From DRKI01 sp011051875 (GTDB lineage: Bacteria; Desulfobacterota; Desulfobulbia; Desulfobulbales; Desulfobulbaceae), in the NCBI GenBank assembly GCA_026990385.1, contig JALXDL010000103.1:1-40804 (forward strand): a stretch of 40,804 bases of DNA, read 5' to 3'. The position numbers were made by a program, and so were the translations under genes. The notes under the pieces are model-generated. The model saw only the letters and a list, made by a program, of their open reading frames with translations. It had not been told where the DNA came from and searched no databases. This document shows positions 15,841 through 23,194 of this stretch, piece after piece (the stretch's first letter is position 1; each line of letters opens with the position of its first letter).

Positions 15841-17106
15841 TTATGACCGGATTCCCCGGTCCGGGCTTTTCCAGGTGGCCCGTTTTCCCCTGGGCTTGGC
15901 CAGGGCCTTTGGCAGACCAACGGCTATGGTGAAGATGTTGATCAGCCAGAAGGCGACCGGATACCAGATGATCCAGAAATAGATCTTGCCGAACCTGCGG
16001 TCATACCTGGCGTCAATGACCATGCTGACGCCAAACTGGAGCAGGCAGGTGATGCCGAGCAGCAGTCCGGTCCAGCCGGGCAGCAGGGTCTTGACCTGGA
16101 GAGGGGCCGGCATGACGATCACCTTGCCCAGGGCCCAAAACAGGGTGATGACCAGCATGGAATAGGCCCAGAGGACACTGGTACAGTATTCGACAAAGAC
16201 CATGAACATCCGTCGCCGTTTCCAGTCCCATATCCGGCGGAAGTTTTTCAGAAAGACCTCGGCCCCGCCCTGGGCCCAGCGGAGCCGTTGCTTCCACAGG
16301 CCCCGGAACGTTTCCGGCATGAGCAGCCAGCAGAGGGCATGGGGCTCGTACCGGATGTCCCAGAAGTTCAACTGCAGCTTCCAGCTGATATCAATATCTT
16401 CGGTGACCATGTCCGTGCTCCAGAAGCCGACGTTCTGGAGCGCGGACCGTCGAAAGGCGACCACTGCCCCGGAAACGGTGAAGACGCGGCCGTAGACCCG
16501 TTGCGCTCTCTTGATCAGGCCGATGATGGAGGAGAACTCACCGACCTGGACCTTGCCGAGCAGGGTCGAGCGGTTGCGGATGCGCGGGTTGCCGGTAACC
16601 GCGGCCACCCGGGGACTGGTCTGCAGGTGCCAGACCATCCAGCGTGCGGCCCAGGGATCGAGAATCACGTCGCCGTCTATGCAGATCAGGTAGTCGTACC
16701 GGGCCGCCAGGGCAGCCATGGTAAGGCCGCGGGCCTTGCCCTGGTTGGTGAGAAGATGAATGACCCGCAGCTGGCGGTACTTTCCGGCCAGCTCATCGAG
16801 AATGTCCCCCGTATCGTCGGTGCTGCCATCGTTGATGGCGATGATCTCATAGGTGTCATACTGCTGGCGGCAGAGCCAGGCGATGGTTTCCCTGATCTGG
16901 CCGCTTTCGTTGTGACAGGGAACAAGAAAGGAAACCCCCTGGTACTCCTCGAGATCAGGTGGAGACGCGATGCTGTCGCCAAAGGGTTTTTCCCAGCGGA
17001 AGAAATAGATGAGGGCTCCGGTCATCCACAGGTAGGCCATGAAGAGCGGATAGTAGTAGGTGAAGTTGAAAAAGAATGCCGTGAGGAAGGAGAGCTGCTT
17101 AATCAT
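15841..17106 (-). CDS. pgaC: Poly-beta-1,6-N-acetylglucosamine synthase PgaC
   Basis: 421 residues, GT2 family. Polymerises UDP-GlcNAc across the inner membrane. Two N-terminal membrane segments (5-35), then N-D-G-S-T-D-D (92-98), I-D-G-D (143-146), T-E-D (235-237) and Q-R-L-R-W (273-277), the processive-synthase motifs, then three further membrane segments after 300. The start at 17106 overlaps the end of the upstream gene in an ATGATTAA arrangement, so the two are coupled. The frame runs on upstream but without family similarity. Confidence 0.95.
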   Translation of the reverse strand: MIKQLSFLTAFFFNFTYYYPLFMAYLWMTGALIYFFRWEKPFGDSIASPPDLEEYQGVSFLVPCHNESGQIRETIAWLCRQQYDTYEIIAINDGSTDDTGDILDELAGKYRQLRVIHLLTNQGKARGLTMAALAARYDYLICIDGDVILDPWAARWMVWHLQTSPRVAAVTGNPRIRNRSTLLGKVQVGEFSSIIGLIKRAQRVYGRVFTVSGAVVAFRRSALQNVGFWSTDMVTEDIDISWKLQLNFWDIRYEPHALCWLLMPETFRGLWKQRLRWAQGGAEVFLKNFRRIWDWKRRRMFMVFVEYCTSVLWAYSMLVITLFWALGKVIVMPAPLQVKTLLPGWTGLLLGITCLLQFGVSMVIDARYDRRFGKIYFWIIWYPVAFWLINIFTIAVGLPKALAKPRGKRATWKSPDRGIRS

Positions 17107-18364
17107 GGTGTTCCTTTCCTCCCGCAGGCGTTCCCGCCGCACCGGCAAAGGCCAGTCCCAGGAGCACCTTGTTCGGATGGTCGTGAAAAAAGTCATCGGG
17201 ATAGTAGGCAAACGATAGTGCCCCCTGCTGCCGCAGCAACCTGACCTGGCGGACGATCTCCGGGCTTGATATCTTCCTGCGCTGCCGCCAGTCCACTGTC
17301 TGCAGTTCAAAGACCAGGGACTGCGGACGCAGGGTGCGGGCCAGTCCCTTTCGGGCCAGTCTCTTCAGCCACTGCTCCGGGTCGGCGGCCTCTTCCATGT
17401 AAGGCATCGCCAGGAGAACGGTATAGTCATAGGCCTGGAGAAACAGGGGCAGGGACTGGGCCAGCCACTCTTCGCTCTGTGGCTGCAGCACTGCCAGGGC
17501 ATAAAGGTTCCGGGCCGAACGGATGCCGGGCCTGATTCTCCGGACAGTGTCCAGCAGGGAGAGGGAGAAGTCGACCAGGTATCGTGTCTTGAAGCTGCTC
17601 CAGCGTCGGAACAGGGCCGGGTTGCTGCGGATAGCCCCGATGGAGCCGGGAAAACCGGCCTGCTGATACACCTTGCGCGCTGCCGGAGAATCGTCTTCAA
17701 AGTCCGAGAGGGTGCCGTCATCGTGAAAGAGGATTCCGTCCAGCGGACCGCCGACGGCCAGGTCCTCGTAGATGCCGCGGATTATCTTCCTGGCCAGCGG
17801 ATGAAAGGGGGAGAGGCGAAGGCCGGACCCGGGCTTTTCGTTGCCCTGGTCCCGAAAGGAGTGAACCAGGAGGTCTCCGTGGCCGGGGCCAGGATCAAGG
17901 GCGAGCAGCGGCAGCCAGGCATAGACCTCGACGCCTGCCCGGCGCAGCGATCCGGCCACCTTGTGGAAGAGATCGGCCCGCATGGGCAGGAAACGGTTGG
18001 GATAATAGAGTTCCCGTGCCACTCCGTCACCATCGGGATCGGCAAATGCCTGCAGCCAGACAGTGGTGATGCCGAGGCCCTGGACCCGGTCAATGAGAAG
18101 GGCCAGGTTGTGCTCCTGCTGTGCCCGGTCCGCATCATAGACATAGTCAAGGTCGACCTGGGCGGCGATGATCGGTTTTGGTGGAAAAAAGGTGCAATGG
18201 TCCCTGTTGCGGTGCGGCGCACAGCCGGTGCAGAGGGTGGTGAAGGCAAGGACAAGCAGCAGCGTTGTCATGCCGGTACGGGACGGCCGGATCCGGACCG
18301 TGGCCCGTCGGCCGGCATCCCCGGCTGCCGCGGTTTTCGGCTGAAAAAGACAGGAACAACGCAT
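17099..18364 (-). CDS. Stand-alone PgaB hydrolase (GHL13) domain lipoprotein
   Basis: 421 residues. Corresponds to the C-terminal half of E. coli PgaB, the periplasmic PNAG-cleaving domain. Q-V-D-L-D-Y-V-Y-D opens the domain; L-Q-A-F-A-D-P-D-G-D-G, Y-P-N-R-F-L-P-M-R-A-D-L-F and G-I-L-F-H-D-D-G-T-L-S-D-F-E-D carry the conserved acidic catalytic residues; Y-Y-P-D-D-F closes it. A lipobox (L-C-T-G-C) follows M32, so this ATG (18271) is the better export start. The ATG at 18364 is used here because it overlaps the previous stop (TGATG). Encoded separately from the deacetylase, unlike the usual single PgaB. Confidence 0.88.
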   Translation of the reverse strand: MRCSCLFQPKTAAAGDAGRRATVRIRPSRTGMTTLLLVLAFTTLCTGCAPHRNRDHCTFFPPKPIIAAQVDLDYVYDADRAQQEHNLALLIDRVQGLGITTVWLQAFADPDGDGVARELYYPNRFLPMRADLFHKVAGSLRRAGVEVYAWLPLLALDPGPGHGDLLVHSFRDQGNEKPGSGLRLSPFHPLARKIIRGIYEDLAVGGPLDGILFHDDGTLSDFEDDSPAARKVYQQAGFPGSIGAIRSNPALFRRWSSFKTRYLVDFSLSLLDTVRRIRPGIRSARNLYALAVLQPQSEEWLAQSLPLFLQAYDYTVLLAMPYMEEAADPEQWLKRLARKGLARTLRPQSLVFELQTVDWRQRRKISSPEIVRQVRLLRQQGALSFAYYPDDFFHDHPNKVLLGLAFAGAAGTPAGGKEHHD

Positions 18365-20142
18365 CAGCGGGGCAAAAAGGGGTTGGTGGCCTTGGAGATC
18401 AGCGGCCGGATCCGGGACGCCGCCGGCAGTCGATGGAGAAAGTCGTCATGGGCATACCCCCAGTTGATGATGTTGTAACGAGGCAGGGAGGCCATCAATT
18501 GCCCCGGGTCGGTGCCGGGACGCCTTGGCAGCAGGAGGCTGATCTTGGCAAGCAGGCCGGTACCCTGCAAGGGAGCAAGGCCGGTCCGCAGTTGCCGGTC
18601 CAGGGCGGCCGGATTGCCTTTGCTGCCGTCGATGAGAAGAAAATCAAAGTATCGCAGTAAGCATGCCGCCCCCTGCCTGCCCAGTCCCCTGAGCGCCTGG
18701 AGGGGAAGAACCAGGCCCGCCTCGATGAAGGGCTGCCCCTCCTGAAAGGCCTCCATGGCATCCATGGTCCGGATAATGAGCGGATCCCTGCTTTGCCGGA
18801 GCAGTCTCTGCCGCTGTCGCCGTTGCCGGCTCGGATTCCAGAAGCGTATCCCGGGCATGGGTTCCTTGCCGCGGGTGGATTGTATGATCCGCGCGGCCAG
18901 TCCTGGCCGGTCGATGAGGAGACCGGTGGTAAAGGCGTGCTGCCCCATCCGGCGGAAAAAGGTGTGGGCCGTTGCCTGGTCTGCCAGGGCCGGGGCGGCA
19001 AAAAGCGTGGCCGAAAGCCAGAGAAAGGTATCGGTTCCGCCACGGTGGGCGGTATGCCAGGTCAGCCGGGAAAGCCGGTCCCGGGCGAGTGGAAGGGCCT
19101 GGTTGGGAAAAAGGGCCTCCAGCCCCTGCTTTCCCCGCAGGACCGGTTCAAAGGTGACCATGCCCGGATCCAGGGCCTTCAGGCGGTCGAGAAAGGCGCT
19201 GTATCGGTGCTCGCCCCCTGGCTGCGGATCGAGCAGGTCTTCAGTGCGCACCTTGATGAAGTGACGGATGGGCGGGGAGATGTTGGGGTTGAGATAGTTC
19301 CGGAAATCGGCAAGATCCGGGTTCAGTGTCGGGTAGACCCTGCCGATCTCCCGGAGATTGGCAATATTGCCGGGCACGGCGTTCAGGGTCAGGGTGATGT
19401 CCATCCCCGCCTTGCCGGCCGCTGCCAGGGCGCTGGCAGTGTATCGTCCATAGGGCCAGACCATGACCCTGGGTCGGATGCCGAGCCGTTTTTCGAGAAA
19501 TGCCTGGTTCTTACAGAGGTCATCATAGATGCGCCTGAACTGTTTCCCGTCACTCTCATAGGTCCCGGAAACCGGATCGAAGATATGGGCGATGACCGCC
19601 GGCAGCTTGTCACCGGCCCGGTCGGCGAGGACACCCCGGTGCAGGTTGTAGGAGTGGGAGGCGATCTCGACCAGTCCGGAGGCGGCAATCTCCCGCAATT
19701 GCGGCCAGGAGAGAAATTTGCTGCGCGGCATCCGCGTGTTGCCATAGAGAATGGTGGATGACATGTCCGGCCTGATCCAGGAGCCGACCAGGGCCAGGAC
19801 CGCCGGGAAACGGTAGGCCCGGAGGAGGGGAAGGACCAGGTCGTAAAAACTCCGGTAGCCGTCGTCCCAGCAGAGGAGAACGGCCCGGGAGGGCAGTGGC
19901 CTGGTCCCGTTGCGGGCGGCGAGAAGATCGTCGATGGAGACCGGGTGATAGTTGTTGGCAACAAGCCACTCGAACTGGTCCACCAGGTGATCGACGGTTA
20001 CCGCGTCGCTGGCCAGTTCATCACGGCTCCTGACCACATCATGATAGGCAATGGCGATAAAACGGGTCTCTTTGCACCACGCCGGCTGTAGTGTCAGCAG
20101 GAGCAGGAGATTGGCGATGATGGCGGCGGAAATCCTCTGCAT
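18364..20142 (-). CDS. pgaB: PgaB: PNAG N-deacetylase with degenerate C-terminal hydrolase domain
   Basis: 592 residues from the ATG at 20142, which gives a normal signal peptide (M-Q-R-I-S-A-A-I-I-A-N-L); an ATG nine codons earlier overlaps pgaA. Residues ~30-280 are a NodB-type polysaccharide deacetylase: C-W-D-D-G-Y with Asp93/Asp94, H-S-Y-N-L-H with His163/His168, and V-W-P-Y-G. The last ~300 residues still follow the PgaB hydrolase layout (F-P-N-Q-A-L-P-L-A-R-D-R-L-S-R, F-L-W-L, and a final G-Y-A-H-D-D-F-L-H), but the catalytic F-H-D-D is replaced by L-I-D-R. The active hydrolase copy is the next gene. Deacetylation allows export through PgaA. Confidence 0.88.
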   Translation of the reverse strand: MQRISAAIIANLLLLLTLQPAWCKETRFIAIAYHDVVRSRDELASDAVTVDHLVDQFEWLVANNYHPVSIDDLLAARNGTRPLPSRAVLLCWDDGYRSFYDLVLPLLRAYRFPAVLALVGSWIRPDMSSTILYGNTRMPRSKFLSWPQLREIAASGLVEIASHSYNLHRGVLADRAGDKLPAVIAHIFDPVSGTYESDGKQFRRIYDDLCKNQAFLEKRLGIRPRVMVWPYGRYTASALAAAGKAGMDITLTLNAVPGNIANLREIGRVYPTLNPDLADFRNYLNPNISPPIRHFIKVRTEDLLDPQPGGEHRYSAFLDRLKALDPGMVTFEPVLRGKQGLEALFPNQALPLARDRLSRLTWHTAHRGGTDTFLWLSATLFAAPALADQATAHTFFRRMGQHAFTTGLLIDRPGLAARIIQSTRGKEPMPGIRFWNPSRQRRQRQRLLRQSRDPLIIRTMDAMEAFQEGQPFIEAGLVLPLQALRGLGRQGAACLLRYFDFLLIDGSKGNPAALDRQLRTGLAPLQGTGLLAKISLLLPRRPGTDPGQLMASLPRYNIINWGYAHDDFLHRLPAASRIRPLISKATNPFLPR

Positions 20143-20155
20143 GTCGAAGACCGGG

Positions 20156-22594
20156 TCAGAATTTTCCATTGATCATGAAACGGGCCATCCGGTATGGCTC
20201 GGCGTGGCCGTCATAGACGTTCTGGCCGAATTCCACCCCGGCCAGCGCCTCCAGCCAGGGGGTGAAACGGTAGCGGTGTTCATAACGGATATGGCCGATC
20301 CAGCGAGGCACATATCCCTCCTGGTCGTAAAAACCGTAGCCGATATCGAGCTGCTGGGCCAGCAGGTGATCGTAGTGGCGGTAATAGACATGATCGATGT
20401 GAATGGCGCCCTGGAAGCTGAGGTCATGGTCCGGGCTGTAATAGGGGACATCGGTCTTGGCATTGGTTGAGCCATAGAGCTCCAGCCGGCCATCGATGTC
20501 AAGGTGCGGAATATCGACGAGGCGTTGGCTGATGCCCGCGCCGGCCTCGATCCGGGTGTTGTTGTCGGTAAAGTCGGAGAGACGCAGAGAGGCGGTGAGC
20601 TGCCGCCGTTCGCTGGCCCGGTAGGTTACGGCCGTGGAAACGGCATCGGCCCGGATATCGTGATAGAGCGCACGCAGGGGGGTGTCGGCGGCAAACCGTT
20701 CACCGGAGACCATGAACCGCCAGAAATCGGATGGCTGGTAGATGGCCTTCAGGGTGCCCCCCATCTCCCTCCTGGTGGAATTGTTGTAGGTGAGATGGCC
20801 CAGGATGTCCCAGTTTCCCCGATGATATTCCAGGCCAAGGGCGGTGCGGTCAAAGGTCTCCTCGCCCTCGATGAGTTCGCTCCAGGCGTGGCGGAAGCCG
20901 GCGTTCAGGTACCAGTTGTCGTCGATGGGCGGCGAGATCAGCTCGGCAGTGGCCAGCATGCCGTCACCGTTGAGTTCCGGACCCGATGAGTGGGAAAAGG
21001 TGATGTCGCCCCAGTAGGATGGTTTGCGGGCAAAACGATAGTCACGGGCAAGGGAGCGGGTCACGTGTTCGTGCGGGTGGTCCCGGAGCAGGCCGGCCAG
21101 GATCGGCCGAACTTCATCGTAGCGGTGCAACTGGATGAGACTGGCCCCCTTGCCGGCAATGGCGTCCAGGCTGTCGGGCCGGAGCAGGGAGGCGGTCCGG
21201 AAATCATCGAGGGCCTGCCGTGGCCAACCGCGGGCGTTTTCGATCTGTCCCCGCACCTCGTACAGCCAGTTGTTGGCCGGCGCCCTGTTCACCAGCGCAT
21301 CGATGCGGTCCCAGGCCACTCCCAGCTGATCGGCGTAAAACCTGGCCTGGATTCCCGTGACCTGAAGGCTGAGATAACGTTCATTGGGGAATTTTGCCTT
21401 GGTGTCCCAGAAGGTGCGATATCGCGGCTCATGCCTGATCATGGAGTCGATGAGGGTGAAGGCGTGGTCAAAATCCTCATCCTCGACACAGGAATAGAAG
21501 AGTCCCATGGATGCGCCGTAGTTCCCGGGGTTCTTGTCCACCAGCTCGCTGTAGATACGCCGGGCCCGGTCCGGTTCACGGGAGGCCAGCAGGCTGTCGG
21601 CCAGGGCCTGGCGGGTGTAATCCGGCATCGGCCCCTGGTGGGCAAGGGTCGCGTAGAGTGACTGCAGGTCTCGCATGCGGCGCAGGTTGCGAAGGGTGAT
21701 GAGCATGTCCAGGTATACCTGCCGCCGCTGCATCCGCGAACGGTCCTGGTCCGGCAGCACGGCCAGGGCCTGGAGCTGCAGGGCCAGGGCCTTGAAGGCG
21801 AACAGTCCTGTTTCCTTGAAATCTTCTTGTGCATCCGTGCTCCAGCGCAGCAGTTCGGCCGCCCGGCCGGTGAGCAGGGCTGCCTTTTCTTCGGCTGTGA
21901 GCGGGGAAGGAGGGGTATCGAGCTGGCAGGCCCTGGCCGGGGCGCGGATATGGTTGAGATTGACAAGGATCCGGCGCAGGAGGCGCCGGTCTGCCGGGTT
22001 CAGGGTCAGGGCGCCCTGGTAGTCGGCCAGCGCTTTGATCGTCTTGTGCTCCTGTTCGTGAAGATAGGCCCTGGCCAGGAAGAAATCACGGTTCTTTTTT
22101 CCGTGCCGGGCAATGTCGGCAAGAATCTTCCGGGCAGGCTCGAGGCTGCCCTTGTCGATGAGCAGCAGGACCTTGCGCAGCAGCCAGGGCTGGTTGCCGG
22201 GGTGCCGGGCAAGGAGATCCTCCAGTATGCGCAGGCCGGCATCGGGATCGTGCAGGTTGCGGTAGCTGTTGGTCACGGCAAAGAGGACGTAGTCCGGATA
22301 CTGTGCCGGCGGCCGGGTGAGGAAGAGCCTGATGGCCCTGTCGTCGCGACCAGCCCAGGTCAGAAGAACGATCAGGTCGTTGGTGATGGACCGGTCACGG
22401 GGCCACTGCCTGTGCAGGAGTTCGAGCTGGTCCGCGGCCTCTCCCGGCCTGCCGGCCCTGGCCAGGAGTACCGCCTGTTCCTGCTGGCGGCGGACAGCCG
22501 GTGAGGGCAGTGGCCTCGCATACAGGGATGTCCACGAAAAGAGCAGAATGAAGAGCGTCAGCACCGCCCAGGTGGCGGGGTGCGGGCGGCGCAT
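20156..22594 (-). CDS. pgaA: PNAG outer-membrane exporter PgaA (TPR domain plus beta-barrel)
   Basis: 812 residues from the ATG at 22594, close to the 807 of E. coli PgaA. Signal peptide (M-R-R-P-H then W-A-V-L-T-L-F-I-L-L-F) ending near Y-A-R. Residues ~35-500 are helical TPR-like repeats (Q-E-Q-A-V-L-L-A-R-A-G-R-P-G-E-A-A and later copies), which in PgaA hold PgaB against the barrel. The last ~300 residues are amphipathic strands ending in R-M-A-R-F-M-I-N-G-K-F with a terminal Phe. The first gene of the pga operon; its stop lies 14 bases before the pgaB start at 20142. Confidence 0.92.
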   Translation of the reverse strand: MRRPHPATWAVLTLFILLFSWTSLYARPLPSPAVRRQQEQAVLLARAGRPGEAADQLELLHRQWPRDRSITNDLIVLLTWAGRDDRAIRLFLTRPPAQYPDYVLFAVTNSYRNLHDPDAGLRILEDLLARHPGNQPWLLRKVLLLIDKGSLEPARKILADIARHGKKNRDFFLARAYLHEQEHKTIKALADYQGALTLNPADRRLLRRILVNLNHIRAPARACQLDTPPSPLTAEEKAALLTGRAAELLRWSTDAQEDFKETGLFAFKALALQLQALAVLPDQDRSRMQRRQVYLDMLITLRNLRRMRDLQSLYATLAHQGPMPDYTRQALADSLLASREPDRARRIYSELVDKNPGNYGASMGLFYSCVEDEDFDHAFTLIDSMIRHEPRYRTFWDTKAKFPNERYLSLQVTGIQARFYADQLGVAWDRIDALVNRAPANNWLYEVRGQIENARGWPRQALDDFRTASLLRPDSLDAIAGKGASLIQLHRYDEVRPILAGLLRDHPHEHVTRSLARDYRFARKPSYWGDITFSHSSGPELNGDGMLATAELISPPIDDNWYLNAGFRHAWSELIEGEETFDRTALGLEYHRGNWDILGHLTYNNSTRREMGGTLKAIYQPSDFWRFMVSGERFAADTPLRALYHDIRADAVSTAVTYRASERRQLTASLRLSDFTDNNTRIEAGAGISQRLVDIPHLDIDGRLELYGSTNAKTDVPYYSPDHDLSFQGAIHIDHVYYRHYDHLLAQQLDIGYGFYDQEGYVPRWIGHIRYEHRYRFTPWLEALAGVEFGQNVYDGHAEPYRMARFMINGKF

Positions 22595-22669
22595 TTTGTG
22601 GCCCTGCAGGCAGCGGCTCCATAAGGCAGACGTTCCGGCGGCTTTTGCCATTGTCGGTGAGTGCAATCT

Positions 22670-22831
22670 GCCGGATTGTATCATGGCCGGTATTTTGATG
22701 GCGGCAAACCGTACTGCTTTCATGCCCCGGACCCGGAGGTGCTTAACTCCGGTTCGGCGGTCGAACTCGGGCATGGTTGCCTCCACACCGGCCCTGGTTA
22801 TCTTCACCCTGACGGGCACCGTCCCCTGCGG
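22670..22831 (-). pseudogene. Remnant of a DDE transposase C-terminus
   Basis: An open stretch in frame with, and upstream of, pgaA reads V-K-I-T-R-A-G-V-E-A-T-M-P-E-F-D-R-R-T-G-V-K and then H-L-R-V-R-G-M-K-A-V-R-F-A-A. R-A-G-V/I-E-A-T followed by an arginine-rich R-x-R-G segment is typical of the C-terminal end of IS1182/IS5-like transposases. Nothing else of the element is seen and no terminal repeat is evident. Recognition is from pattern memory only. The rest of 22595-23109 shows no gene I can name. Confidence 0.45.
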
Positions 22832-23109
22832 TCAGCTGATGATTCTTCCCTTGCTGCCCAGCTTGGGGTCGGCAAAAGGGATCTTTTTCCACGTTCCGGG
22901 GTAGAACGAAAAATGATATCCTCGACGCCCTCTGCGGCGGGCAGGTCCCGCATGGTCCAAAGTGACTTTTCGATTGCCTTCATCTGTTTGATATTTCAGG
23001 TAAACGATAACAAGATGACCTTGGCGGCGCAAGGGAAAATTTCACAATCAACGATAAATCAACGAAATGGCAATCGGATAGCTTCTTGAGGGCATCTGTA
23101 TTTTATGTG

Positions 23110-23138
23110 TTGATTTTTCACGATACGTTCAATATAAA
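23110..23138 (+). promoter_or_regulatory. Promoter of the XRE-cupin regulator operon
   Basis: TTGATT (23110-23115), exactly 17 bases, TATAAA (23133-23138). The leader to the GTG at 23195 is about 50 bases. It is flanked by the inverted repeat described separately, which fits autoregulation by the encoded HTH protein. Confidence 0.65.
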
Positions 23139-23157
23139 AAACAAGATATTCGTGAAA
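23116..23157. promoter_or_regulatory. Inverted-repeat operator candidate around the -10 box
   Basis: TTTCACGA (23116-23123) directly after the -35 box and TCGTGAAA (23150-23157) around the transcription start are exact inverted copies 26 bases apart. A dimeric XRE repressor bound to both would cover the promoter. The assignment to the downstream regulator is an inference. Confidence 0.5.
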
Positions 23158-23194
23158 GAGGGGAAAAGATTTTTTTAACGAACATTGTGCTGCT

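Noticed and set aside
22832..23032. 66-codon minus-strand frame upstream of pgaA
   Set aside because: No ribosome site and no motif; lies beside the transposase remnant and is probably noise.
22595..23109. Possible cyclic di-GMP riboswitch ahead of the pga operon
   Set aside because: Looked for the conserved GEMM-type bases and helices on the minus strand and did not find them.
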